Both the position numbers and the translations under genes were made by a program. The notes beneath the pieces are model-generated. The model was not told where the DNA came from. It did not search any database and saw nothing but the letters and a program-made list of their open reading frames with translations. Of a DNA stretch of 64,000 bases, positions 1 through 7,630 are shown piece after piece (within the stretch, counting starts at the first letter, position 1; every line of letters begins with the position of its first letter). The DNA is from Claveliimonas intestinigallinarum (lineage in GTDB: Bacteria > Bacillota > Clostridia > Lachnospirales > Lachnospiraceae): assembly GCA_019115145.1 (NCBI GenBank), contig DXED01000022.1:9522-73521 (forward strand). The letters run 5' to 3'.

Positions 1-550
1 AGGAGGGCTGTGTCTCCAGGTCCAGATGGTCGAAGAGCAGGATCCAGATCTGGTAGAGCTCCGTGAGGAGCCGCAGCTCGTAGGAGCGGGGAGGCTCCTG
101 CCAGAGCCGGCGGATCGCCTCCAGGTGGGAGAGGACTTCCCGCTCCCAGGGCACCTCCCGGGAGAAGGAGGCGGAGGGGAGGAGCTGGTTCCCGGTCACG
201 GGCTGGATGTACTTGGTCTGCAGCAGGCTGGCCTCGTAGCCGTACAGGAGGGAGGGGTTGACGGTGACGGACAGGTAGGCGCAGTCCCCCTCCCCCGCGT
301 GCCGCCCCGTGTGCAGCATGTTGGCGTTGCAGAAGATCCCCTCCCCCTCCTTCAGGTGATAGGTGTGATCGTTGACCTGATATAAAATCTCTCCCGAAAG
401 GATCAGGGTAAACTCGATCTCGGGATGCCAGTGGCAGGCAAAGCTGCCCATCTCGTAGGCGTCCAGCCGTTCCGGGCTGACAAGCACGGGGAAGGAGTAA
501 TCCCCGTGGGATTTGAGCTCTCTTCCGTCATTTCGCAGCGCGATCTGCAT
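1..550 (-). CDS. AraC-type regulator with N-terminal cupin, 3' end outside window
   Basis: The visible 183 residues begin MQIALRNDGRELKSHGDY and form a sugar-sensing cupin: an HWHPEIEFTLILSGE stretch with the metal- or ligand-binding histidines, a YHLKEGEGIFCNANMLH strand pair, then a helical linker. The C-terminal half, where the two AraC helix-turn-helix motifs should sit, lies beyond position 1, so the AraC assignment is inferred from this N-terminal type. The ATG has a GGAGGAG ribosome site. The gene follows the MFS gene by 24 bases on the same strand and probably belongs to its operon, so it may sense the glycoside handled by the GH31 enzyme. Confidence 0.75.
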   Translation of the reverse strand, partial: MQIALRNDGRELKSHGDYSFPVLVSPERLDAYEMGSFACHWHPEIEFTLILSGEILYQVNDHTYHLKEGEGIFCNANMLHTGRHAGEGDCAYLSVTVNPSLLYGYEASLLQTKYIQPVTGNQLLPSASFSREVPWEREVLSHLEAIRRLWQEPPRSYELRLLTELYQIWILLFDHLDLETQPS

Positions 551-574
551 AGGTTCTCTCCTCCTCCCGTTTTC

Positions 575-1783
575 TTACAGATGATGTGCGGTCTTCTTCA
601 GCAGTCTCTCGTGCATCGCAGCCATCAGGACAAGGATGGCCAGCAGGTAGAAGGGAAAGAGAGAGATGCTGATGTGGTTTGCGATCAGCCCGAACAGGGG
701 CGGCATGAGCAGGGTGCCCACGTAGGCGCAGGCCATCTGCACGCCGATCACGGCCTGGGACTTGTCCGCGCCGAAGTGGGCCGGCGTGGAGTGGATGACG
801 CAGGGGTACACCGGGGCGCAGCCGAGGCCGATGATGATGAGGCCGGGCAGGGCCGTGCCCTCCAGGGGCAGGAAAAGGATCAGCACCCCTGCCAGGATCA
901 GGCCCTGTCCCAGGCGGATCATCTGCGTGTCGCTAAAGCGCATGGTGAGAAAGCCGCTGCCCCCTCTCCCGATGGTGATGCCGATGAAGAACAGACTGGC
1001 GTAGAAGGCGGCCGTCTCGGAGGAGAGGCCCTCGTGCAGCGCCAGGTAGCTGGAGGCCCAGAGGCCCGCCGTCTGCTCCAGGGCACAGTAGCAGAAGAAA
1101 GTCACCATGACCTCTTTTGCCCCGGGGATGGCGGCGATCTGTTTCAGGGACAGGGGCTTTTCCGGCTGCTGGACGGCCTTCTCTGCCGGAGCGTCCGGGG
1201 CGGGGCTTTCGCCGTCCGCTGCCCCGGAGCCGGACCGCCTGTCCCTCCAGAGGGGCAGGCTTATGAGCAGGATGGCCGTGAGCGCCACCTGGAGGATGCC
1301 GATATACCGGTAGCCCGCGTTCCAGGAGGCCCCGCCGGAGAGCACAAGACCCATGATGTAGGGGCCTGCGGAGGCGCCCACGCCCCACATGCAGTGGAGC
1401 CAGCTCATGTGTGTGCTGGTGTAGTGGAGAGCCACGTAGTTGTTGAGGGCAGCGTCCACACTGCCGGCTCCCAGCCCGTAGGGGATGGCCCACAGGCACA
1501 GGGGGAGGAAGGAGTGGCTGAAGGAGAAGCCGAAGAGGGCGGCCGCTGTCATGGCCACGCTGATGGCTGTCACCCTTCCGGGTCCCAGGCGCAGGGTCAG
1601 CCGGTCGCTCTGCAGGCTGGACACGATGGTGCCCGCCGCGATGATCATGGAGATGATGCCGGCGTAGGACACCGGCACCTGGAATTCCTGGTACATGGAG
1701 GGCCAGGCGGACCCCAGCAGTCCGTCGGGAAGGCCCAGGCTTATAAAGGCAAGGTATATGATAGCTAAGAGCAGATGAAACAT
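575..1783 (-). CDS. MFS transporter, probably for a sugar or glycoside
   Basis: 402 residues with about 12 hydrophobic segments of major facilitator type. The first helix carries FISLGLPDGLLGSAWP, typical of the FucP/NagP-like sugar side of the superfamily; a charged central loop (about residues 185-215, rich in A, E and P) separates the two six-helix halves. The start overlaps the end of the GH31 gene by 19 bases, which argues for one transcript and translational coupling. The substrate is inferred from the neighbour: probably an alpha-linked glucoside, xyloside or short oligosaccharide imported before hydrolysis. No specificity residue could be read. Confidence 0.85.
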   Translation of the reverse strand: MFHLLLAIIYLAFISLGLPDGLLGSAWPSMYQEFQVPVSYAGIISMIIAAGTIVSSLQSDRLTLRLGPGRVTAISVAMTAAALFGFSFSHSFLPLCLWAIPYGLGAGSVDAALNNYVALHYTSTHMSWLHCMWGVGASAGPYIMGLVLSGGASWNAGYRYIGILQVALTAILLISLPLWRDRRSGSGAADGESPAPDAPAEKAVQQPEKPLSLKQIAAIPGAKEVMVTFFCYCALEQTAGLWASSYLALHEGLSSETAAFYASLFFIGITIGRGGSGFLTMRFSDTQMIRLGQGLILAGVLILFLPLEGTALPGLIIIGLGCAPVYPCVIHSTPAHFGADKSQAVIGVQMACAYVGTLLMPPLFGLIANHISISLFPFYLLAILVLMAAMHERLLKKTAHHL

Positions 1784-3834
1784 GTTGTGACAGTCCTTTC
1801 TGTTGATCCCTCATATCTTACCTCACCGTCGGCAGACACGTCAATAGTGGACAGGTGGGCGGGATCCCCGTAGTCCTTTCCGAAGCCGTCGTCGTCGTAC
1901 AGCGTGTAGCTGCATGTGTCAGCGGGGTAAGCGATGACGTGCAGGCGGGATGCGTCCACTTCCTCCACATTTTTTGCCGTCTCTGCCAGGGGAAGGAGAT
2001 GCCCTTTGCGGACGAAGAAGATCAGCTCCTCCTCCGCCACAGGTACATAGTGGTGCCCGGCGGTCATCTTCTGACAGCGGAAGTCCTCCGGCCCGGAGGT
2101 GGTCACCAGGAGCATGTCCTCCGGCAGGTACACGTAGCGGCCGGTGGCGTTCTGCTGGTAAACGGGTGCCAGCATGAGGCTCTCCCCGAGGAGGATCTGG
2201 TCCTCCACCTGGGCCGCCTGCGGGTCCTCCGGGTAGGCGAAGGAGAGAGGCAAAAAGAGCATCTCATCTCCCAGGGCCGCCTTCATGTACTCGCTGTACA
2301 GGTAGGGCAGCAGGCAGTAGCGGAGCTTGATGATCCGGCCCAGAGCCTCTGCGTTGGAGAAGCGGTAGGCCTCCTGCATCCTTGTGCCCATAGCGGAGTG
2401 GTTCCGCATGAGCGGGGTGAAGATGCCGAACTGGAGCCAGCGCATGACCAGGTCCTCCGTGGTGTCCGCGCCGAAGCCTGCCAGATCCGCTCCCGTGTAG
2501 AGGAAGCCGCACATGCTCAGGGAGGGCATCATCTTTACGTTCATGAGCAGGTGGGACCACCAGGACAGATTGTCTCCCTGCCAGATGCCGCCGTAGCGGT
2601 GCATGCCGATGTAGGAGGAGCGGGAGAACATCAGGATGCGCTTGTCCGGCTCCAGCTCCTCAAAGGCCTCCCCGGCGGCCCGGGTCATGTTGTAGCCGTA
2701 GAGGTTGTGGACCTTGTCGTGGCGGATCCTTGGGAGGCCGTTTCCGGGTTCGTGGTAGAAGCTCTGGTAATCCTCCGGGTTGTTGGCCAGGGTGTTCACA
2801 AGACCCAGCAGATGGTTGTTCTTATCCAGATCCAGGTTCTGGCCCTTCATGGAGGCCACCTCGTCAAACACCTTATTTAAGCGCTTCTCTGAATAGAAGA
2901 TGGCGGGCTCGTTCATGTCGTTCCAGAAGCCGTCAATGCCCTGGTCCAGGAGGAACCTGTATTTCAGGCCGAACCATCTCCTGGCGGCCGGGTTCAGCAT
3001 GTCCGGGAAATGGGCCCGTCCCGGCCACACGGCTCCCACGAAGTCGGTGCCGTCCTCCTCCTTGCAGAAGTAGCCTTTCTCCACGCCCTCCTCGTAGACG
3101 GAGTAGCCCTCCTCGATCTTCACGCCGGCGTCGATGATGGGGACAAGATGGATGCCCTCCTTTTTCATATCCGCGGCCAGGCCGGGGAGATCCGGGAATT
3201 TTTCCGCGGACACGGTGAAGTCCTCATACCGCTCCATGTAGTCGATATCCATGTAGATGGCGTCCAGGGGGATGCCGGCCTCCTTATATTTCGCGGCCAC
3301 CTCCCGCACATCCGCCTCGTTCCTGTAGCCCCAGCGGCTCTGGCCGTAGCCGAAGGCCCACTTGGGAGGAATGTAGCTTCTGCCGATCATCTGACGGAAG
3401 GTGTGGACGATGGAGAGGAAGCGCCTATCCTCCTCCTCGATGACATAGATGTCCAGATCCCAGTCCGTGGGCGTGATGCGCAGCGTATCCTTCTGGGTGT
3501 AGCCGATGTCAAAGGTCAGGTATCCGGGATAGTCGATGAAAAGGCCGAAGGGGTGGGATCCCCCGATCATCAGGAAATTGTGTGCCCCGTAGAGGGAGTG
3601 GGTGGTCTCCAGGTGGTGGGGGTCATCGGAGCAGTTGCTGGTGTAGCTCCAGCCCCTCTTGTTGATACCTCTCACCTGCTCGCCCAGACCGTACACGGGA
3701 GCACCCTCCTCCATGGTGAGGACCAGGCTGTCGCCCTCTCTGGTGAAATAGGGGAGAGCCCCCTCGGACGCGGGGATCTCTTTTACGACTGCCTCCGTGG
3801 GGAAGGGGTTTCCAAAGGTATATTTGCGGATCAT
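1765..3834 (-). CDS. GH31 family alpha-glycosidase
   Basis: 689 residues, normal for compact cytoplasmic GH31 enzymes, which hydrolyse terminal alpha-glucosyl or alpha-xylosyl bonds with retention. A beta-sandwich N domain (about 1-150) precedes the (beta/alpha)8 barrel. The nucleophile is D306 in WNDMNEP, the acid/base is D421 in GIWQGDNLSWW, and the substrate-contacting YMDIDYM strand is near 195-200. The C-terminal part after about 560 fits the usual all-beta GH31 domains. There is no signal peptide, so it acts inside the cell on imported sugar. The ATG follows AAAGGAGAAAAAGCAT. It heads the operon with the MFS and cupin/AraC genes. Alpha-glucosidase versus alpha-xylosidase cannot be decided here. 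Confidence 0.93.
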   Translation of the reverse strand: MIRKYTFGNPFPTEAVVKEIPASEGALPYFTREGDSLVLTMEEGAPVYGLGEQVRGINKRGWSYTSNCSDDPHHLETTHSLYGAHNFLMIGGSHPFGLFIDYPGYLTFDIGYTQKDTLRITPTDWDLDIYVIEEEDRRFLSIVHTFRQMIGRSYIPPKWAFGYGQSRWGYRNEADVREVAAKYKEAGIPLDAIYMDIDYMERYEDFTVSAEKFPDLPGLAADMKKEGIHLVPIIDAGVKIEEGYSVYEEGVEKGYFCKEEDGTDFVGAVWPGRAHFPDMLNPAARRWFGLKYRFLLDQGIDGFWNDMNEPAIFYSEKRLNKVFDEVASMKGQNLDLDKNNHLLGLVNTLANNPEDYQSFYHEPGNGLPRIRHDKVHNLYGYNMTRAAGEAFEELEPDKRILMFSRSSYIGMHRYGGIWQGDNLSWWSHLLMNVKMMPSLSMCGFLYTGADLAGFGADTTEDLVMRWLQFGIFTPLMRNHSAMGTRMQEAYRFSNAEALGRIIKLRYCLLPYLYSEYMKAALGDEMLFLPLSFAYPEDPQAAQVEDQILLGESLMLAPVYQQNATGRYVYLPEDMLLVTTSGPEDFRCQKMTAGHHYVPVAEEELIFFVRKGHLLPLAETAKNVEEVDASRLHVIAYPADTCSYTLYDDDGFGKDYGDPAHLSTIDVSADGEVRYEGSTERTVTTCFICS

Positions 3835-3874
3835 ATGCTTTTTCTCCTTTCGGTTCGATTTGTAATATGCTACT

Positions 3875-3880
3875 ATTATA
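3875..3880 (-). promoter_or_regulatory. Probable -10 box of the GH31 operon
   Basis: On the minus strand the gap before the GH31 gene reads TATATAATAGTAGCAT, giving a TATAAT box about 40 bases from the ATG. No recognisable -35 lies 16-18 bases further up. A strong -10 without a -35 fits a promoter that needs an activator, and an AraC regulator is divergently encoded next door. This is inference from spacing only. Confidence 0.5.
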
Positions 3881-3951
3881 TAAGTGAAAAGCAGGATTTA
3901 CTTGCATATTCCTAGCAGTTTTTGACACAATCCTGCCATGGAGGAAAAGAT

Positions 3952-4875
3952 ATGGAGGAAAAGAGACAGTACCTTGAGAAGCGCCATCACGGGACCAGCC
4001 TGTTCCCGGCGGACTATTATCACTGCGTCTACCCGGCGGGACTGGCGGGCCTTCCGGTACACTGGCACGAGGAGTTTGAGATCACACGGGTACGCCGGGG
4101 GAGCTGCACCTATCTCATTGACCTGGAGCCCTGCCAGGTGGGGGAGGGGGATTTCCTCTTTCTGCCGTCAGGGATGCTCCACGGGATACCGGAGGGGAAG
4201 ACGAGGCTGCTGGAGACCGACAGCTTTGTCTTCCATCCCTCCCTGCTGGGAGGCAGGGCGGATGCCTGCGGGGTGAAGTACCTTGCCCCGGTGGAGAAGG
4301 GAGAGATCCGCTTTCCTCCGGTGATGAGGGCAAAGGGCAGCAGTCCGGAGTTCTCTGAGAGGATGGAGAGGCTGTTTGACAGGCTAAAGGAGAGCTTTGC
4401 CAAAAGGGAGGAGGGGTATGAGCTGGAGGTGAAGGCCGGACTTCTGGAGATCCTGCTCCTTCTGTACAGGCAGGTTCCCTTTGAGAGAAAAAAACAGGAG
4501 AACCGGGAGGTCATTGAAAAGCTCCGGACGGTTCTCCAGTATATAAAGGAAAATTATCAGCGGCCCCTGAGCGTGGCCGAGCTGGCCGGGGTCTGTCACT
4601 TCAGCGAGTACTATTTTATGCGGTTTTTCAAGCAGCACATGAATATGACCTGCGTGGAGTACGTGAACCAGTACAGGATGGAGATCGCCGCCGGCAGGCT
4701 GGCCGGGGAGGAGGCCAGCATCACGGACATTGCCCTGGATACAGGCTTTAACAACCTTTCCTATTTTAACCGGGTATTCCGGAGGAGCTTCGGGATGACG
4801 CCCAAAGCCTACAGACAAGCGCTGTCACAAAAGTCAGCGACTGGGCAAGAGGAATACTCAGCCACACGCCGCTGA
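3952..4875 (+). CDS. AraC family transcriptional regulator with cupin sensor
   Basis: 307 residues from the ATG at 3952, which has GGAGG eight bases upstream; an in-frame TTG ten codons earlier lacks a good ribosome site. The N-terminal cupin (about 10-140) has GLPVHWHEEFEITRVRRG and FLFLPSGMLHGIPEGK, the sugar-binding arm of AraC-like proteins. The C-terminal 100 residues carry two helix-turn-helix motifs ending in the family signature FNNLSYFNRVFRRSFGMTP. It is divergent from the GH31-MFS operon with a 117-base gap, so it is the likely activator of that operon. The last roughly 15 residues are encoded over the end of the convergent MATE gene and look unconserved. Confidence 0.9.
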   Translation: MEEKRQYLEKRHHGTSLFPADYYHCVYPAGLAGLPVHWHEEFEITRVRRGSCTYLIDLEPCQVGEGDFLFLPSGMLHGIPEGKTRLLETDSFVFHPSLLGGRADACGVKYLAPVEKGEIRFPPVMRAKGSSPEFSERMERLFDRLKESFAKREEGYELEVKAGLLEILLLLYRQVPFERKKQENREVIEKLRTVLQYIKENYQRPLSVAELAGVCHFSEYYFMRFFKQHMNMTCVEYVNQYRMEIAAGRLAGEEASITDIALDTGFNNLSYFNRVFRRSFGMTPKAYRQALSQKSATGQEEYSATRR

Positions 4876-6088
4876 GCCCGGCCATCCTTGGCAGCAGAAG
4901 AAGGAGCAGGAAGAGGAATACCGGCTCCGCGTACACCAGGATGTAGGACAGGAGCGTCTTCTCCGTGGCGTAGAAGGCGGAGGTGGTGACCCGCACAAGG
5001 GCCAGGAAAATGAGGCTGACAAGGAAGCGGGGAAGCACCTGGCCGGCCTCTGCGCGGACCAGATCCGAGGCCCCGAAGAGTCCTCCGATCTGATACCGGC
5101 CAAGGAAGATGAGGACCATGCAGGCGGCTGCTATGCAGACGCCGCTTATGTAGGCAAGGCTGCACACCTTTTTCATATTTTTCAGATGGTTTTCCCCGTA
5201 GTATCTGCTGATGAGGGGCTGGCAGCCGTCGCCCACGCCCTGAAGCAGAAGGTACACGATGACGATGACATACACGATGCAGGCGTAGCAGGCAGCCGCT
5301 TTTTCCCCGCCGTAGTCCATGAGGAAACGGTTCATGAGAATGATCGTGATGTTGGGGGAGAAGGTGATCCCGAAGGGGGACAGCCCAATCTTCAGGATGC
5401 CGGTCAGCAGCCCCTTCACCCTTTCCCGGGAGAAGACAGAGCGGACCAGGTGGAAGGACACGCCTCGGCGCAGAAAGAAGAGCAGTCCTCCCGCCATGGT
5501 CACTGCCTGGCCGATGAGGGTGGCCAGAGCCGCTCCCGCCACCCCCTCGTGGAGAAGCCAGACGAACACATAGTCCAGCACAATGTTGGTGAGAAAGCCA
5601 GCCACCATGATCATCATGGCGTAGAAGGCGCCTCCCATGTTGCGGATCAGGGGTACCAGGCCGGTGCCGAAGATCTGGAACACAGAGCCGAGGACGATGA
5701 TCCGCAGGTAGGAGATCCCCAGCTCCAGAATCTGTCCGGAGGTGCCCAGGGCTGTCAGGACAGCCGGGGCGGCCAGGTAAAAGACGAGAGTGGAGACGAG
5801 GGAGGCGGCCAGCAGAAGGACTACTGTGCCGTCTGTGTAGCGCTTTGCCTCCTCCTTTTTCCCGGAGGCCAGACGGATGGAGTAGTGCACGGCGCCGCCC
5901 ATGCCGATGCCGGTGCCGGCGGCCTGCAGAAGAGCCACCACCGGGTAGGCGATGTTGATGGTGGTCAGCCCGGCGTCGCCGATGCTGTTTCCCACAAAGA
6001 AGCCGTCCACGATGGAGTAGACGCCGGACAGGGCGAAGGCCAGGAGCGAGGGGATTACATAGCTGAAAAATTCTCTATAAAGCTTCAT
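4766..6088 (-). CDS. MATE family multidrug efflux transporter
   Basis: 440 residues with about 12 membrane segments in two homologous halves; the N half opens FFSYVIPSLLAFALSGVYSI and VDGFFVGNSIGDAGL, the MATE pattern for Na+- or H+-driven drug exporters. The start lies inside the last codons of the upstream marR-like gene (14-base overlap), so the pair is cotranscribed and the MarR protein is the likely repressor. The 3' end overlaps the convergent AraC gene by 110 bases with no terminator between them. The substrate cannot be predicted. Confidence 0.92.
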   Translation of the reverse strand: MKLYREFFSYVIPSLLAFALSGVYSIVDGFFVGNSIGDAGLTTINIAYPVVALLQAAGTGIGMGGAVHYSIRLASGKKEEAKRYTDGTVVLLLAASLVSTLVFYLAAPAVLTALGTSGQILELGISYLRIIVLGSVFQIFGTGLVPLIRNMGGAFYAMMIMVAGFLTNIVLDYVFVWLLHEGVAGAALATLIGQAVTMAGGLLFFLRRGVSFHLVRSVFSRERVKGLLTGILKIGLSPFGITFSPNITIILMNRFLMDYGGEKAAACYACIVYVIVIVYLLLQGVGDGCQPLISRYYGENHLKNMKKVCSLAYISGVCIAAACMVLIFLGRYQIGGLFGASDLVRAEAGQVLPRFLVSLIFLALVRVTTSAFYATEKTLLSYILVYAEPVFLFLLLLLLPRMAGLSGVWLSIPLAQSLTFVTALVCRLWASSRSSSGIPG

Positions 6089-6530
6089 ATTCCATTTCCA
6101 TTCCTTTCCTAAAATATTGACAGAACAGATCCATTCCGCTGATCATGGCGTCCACAAGGGCGGGATCCATCTGCTCCATGATAAAAAGCTCCAGTCTTTT
6201 CAGGTCCGCCAGGGTGCTCTCGCAGAAGAACTGCCCTTCCTTTGTGAGCCGTATGGCCTTGCTGCGCCGGTCCTCCTCCACGGGGACAAGCTCCAGAAGG
6301 CCCTTCTTCGCAAAATCCTTCAATATTGTGTTGACGGTCTGCTTGGGGAGGGCCCAATCCTGGCAGATGGTCTTCTGGGTACAGGATGCGGGAGCGCTGC
6401 CCGCGACGGCTATCAGGACTGTCAGGCTGTTGTAGGTCAGTCCCCGGCGTCTGGCCCATCGCTCGTACAGGACGGTCGTCTCCTGCCAGAGATTGTAATA
6501 TTTCTCCAAAGATTTTCTGTTTTCTGTCAT
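6075..6530 (-). CDS. MarR family transcriptional repressor of the MATE exporter
   Basis: 151 residues. The winged-helix core includes SCTQKTICQDWALPKQTVNTILKDF as its recognition region (given in part), then VPVEEDRRSKAIRLT, the MarR wing with its conserved D-x-R-S pattern. The ATG follows AAGGAGGGATGGCACT. It overlaps the MATE start, and its own promoter contains two near-identical inverted repeats, so autorepression with release by the exporter's substrate is likely. The TCCG/CGGA half sites are not the classic E. coli MarR box. Confidence 0.9.
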   Translation of the reverse strand: MTENRKSLEKYYNLWQETTVLYERWARRRGLTYNSLTVLIAVAGSAPASCTQKTICQDWALPKQTVNTILKDFAKKGLLELVPVEEDRRSKAIRLTKEGQFFCESTLADLKRLELFIMEQMDPALVDAMISGMDLFCQYFRKGMEMEYEAL

Positions 6531-6571
6531 AGTGCCATCCCTCCTTGTGAAATCATGTAAAGATAAAGTTA

Positions 6572-6621
6572 GTCCGAAACCGGATAAAAGTATTATAGTC
6601 CGAAGTCGGACAAAATGTCAA
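6572..6621 (-). promoter_or_regulatory. marR-MATE promoter with two inverted-repeat operators
   Basis: On the minus strand TTGACA (6616-6621) and TATAAT (6592-6597) are separated by 18 bases. The spacer is filled by GTCCGAAGTCGGAC (6598-6611), arms of six bases around two. A second copy, GTCCGAAACCGGAT on the plus strand (6572-6585), lies just downstream of the -10. Both share TCCG-N4-CGGA with centres 26 bases apart. A protein on the first site would block polymerase, so these are the likely operators of the adjacent MarR protein. Confidence 0.82.
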
Positions 6622-6633
6622 GAGGAAACAGCA

Positions 6634-6662
6634 TTTACGAACCACTCCCGTCATGCTACAAT
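6634..6662 (+). promoter_or_regulatory. Candidate promoter of the HAD phosphatase gene
   Basis: TTTACG and TACAAT are separated by 17 bases, 75 bases ahead of the HAD gene. The following leader contains the 12-base palindrome GGCCGCGCGGCC (6697-6708), which could fold in the RNA. The -35 is two mismatches from consensus. Confidence 0.45.
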
Positions 6663-6736
6663 AGAGACGGCCGCAAAGCCGGCAAAAAGTGCCAATGGCC
6701 GCGCGGCCGCGGAAAAGTCAAGAGGAGTAGAGAAAA

Positions 6737-7531
6737 ATGGAGAGAGCAGTTTTATTTTTTGACATAGACGGCACCCTGCTGAGCGAGGTCACTAGGACGA
6801 TACCGGAGAGCGCTGTACACGCTTTGGAGGAGGCCAGAAGGAAGGGGCATCTGGTCTTTATCAACACCGGCCGGACAGCCTGCTCTGTGCCGCCCGAGAT
6901 CCGCAGACTTCCTGTGGACGGCATTCTCTGCGGGTGCGGCATCTATGCGGAGTACCAGGACCGGGTGATCTTTGAGGAGCACCTGGACGCGAAGGCCGCC
7001 GCTTCCATCGTGAGGATGGCGGAAAAGTGCAGGGTGGACGCTCTGTACGAGGGGATGGAGGATGTGTATTTCTCCTCCCGGGTATCCAGGTTCGACAGTC
7101 TGGAGAATACCAGAAGATACATGAAGAACAGGGGACTGGGAGTAGAGAGATACATCGAGCAGGGCGGCTGTCCCTTTGACAAGATCTTTGCCTACACGGA
7201 CAAGGAGAGCAAAAAGGAGGAGTTTTTTGATTTCCTTACCGATTATATGGAGATCCTGGACCGGGGGGACAATACCTACGAGTGTATCGTGAAGGGCTAC
7301 TCCAAGGGGACGATCATCGAGTACATTCTGAAGTACTTCGGCCTGGGCCGGGAACGCTCCTACGTCTTCGGGGACAGCAGCAATGACCTGGCTATGTTCC
7401 AGTACGGGGCCCATGGGATCGCTATGGGAAAGCACGACAAGGTGCTGGATCCCTGGACTGAATATGTGGCTCCCAGGGTGGAGGAGGAAGGCATCTGGCA
7501 GGCCATGAAGCACCTGGGCCTGATTGATTGA
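6737..7531 (+). CDS. HAD superfamily (Cof-type) phosphatase
   Basis: 264 residues. Motif I is FFDIDGTLL with the catalytic aspartate pair, motif II is INTGR, and motif IV is VFGDSSNDLAMF near residue 215; a C2-type cap lies between motifs II and III. Such enzymes dephosphorylate sugar phosphates, flavin or cofactor phosphates. AGGAG precedes the ATG by about ten bases. It sits alone between the MATE/MarR pair and galK. A role in sugar phosphate clearance near the gal genes is possible but unproven. Confidence 0.88.
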   Translation: MERAVLFFDIDGTLLSEVTRTIPESAVHALEEARRKGHLVFINTGRTACSVPPEIRRLPVDGILCGCGIYAEYQDRVIFEEHLDAKAAASIVRMAEKCRVDALYEGMEDVYFSSRVSRFDSLENTRRYMKNRGLGVERYIEQGGCPFDKIFAYTDKESKKEEFFDFLTDYMEILDRGDNTYECIVKGYSKGTIIEYILKYFGLGRERSYVFGDSSNDLAMFQYGAHGIAMGKHDKVLDPWTEYVAPRVEEEGIWQAMKHLGLID

Positions 7532-7548
7532 GGAAAAGCGCAATATTT

Positions 7549-7601
7549 TTATAGTTTCTACCATTATCCTTATAGTTTTTAAAGGGAAACCCTATTATAA
7601 T
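7549..7601 (+). promoter_or_regulatory. galK upstream region: TATAAT and a pair of direct repeats
   Basis: TTATAGTTT occurs at 7549-7557 and again at 7570-7578, exactly 21 bases (two helical turns) apart, ahead of a TATAAT at 7596-7601. No good -35 is seen at the right distance. The repeats are a candidate regulator site for the gal genes; no regulator gene is adjacent. Confidence 0.4.
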
Positions 7602-7630
7602 TATAAAAAAAGAGAGAGGTGTATGTGGAA

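Noticed and set aside
425..3915. Long open frames on the plus strand opposite the MFS and GH31 genes
   Set aside because: They are shadows of GC-rich codons on the other strand, with low-complexity His/Gly/Val composition and no family resemblance.
6661..6712. GC-rich palindromic stretch as a third copy of the 121-bp repeat
   Set aside because: It shares GGCCGC-type palindromes only; the ATGGTATAATGA ends and the central hairpin are missing.
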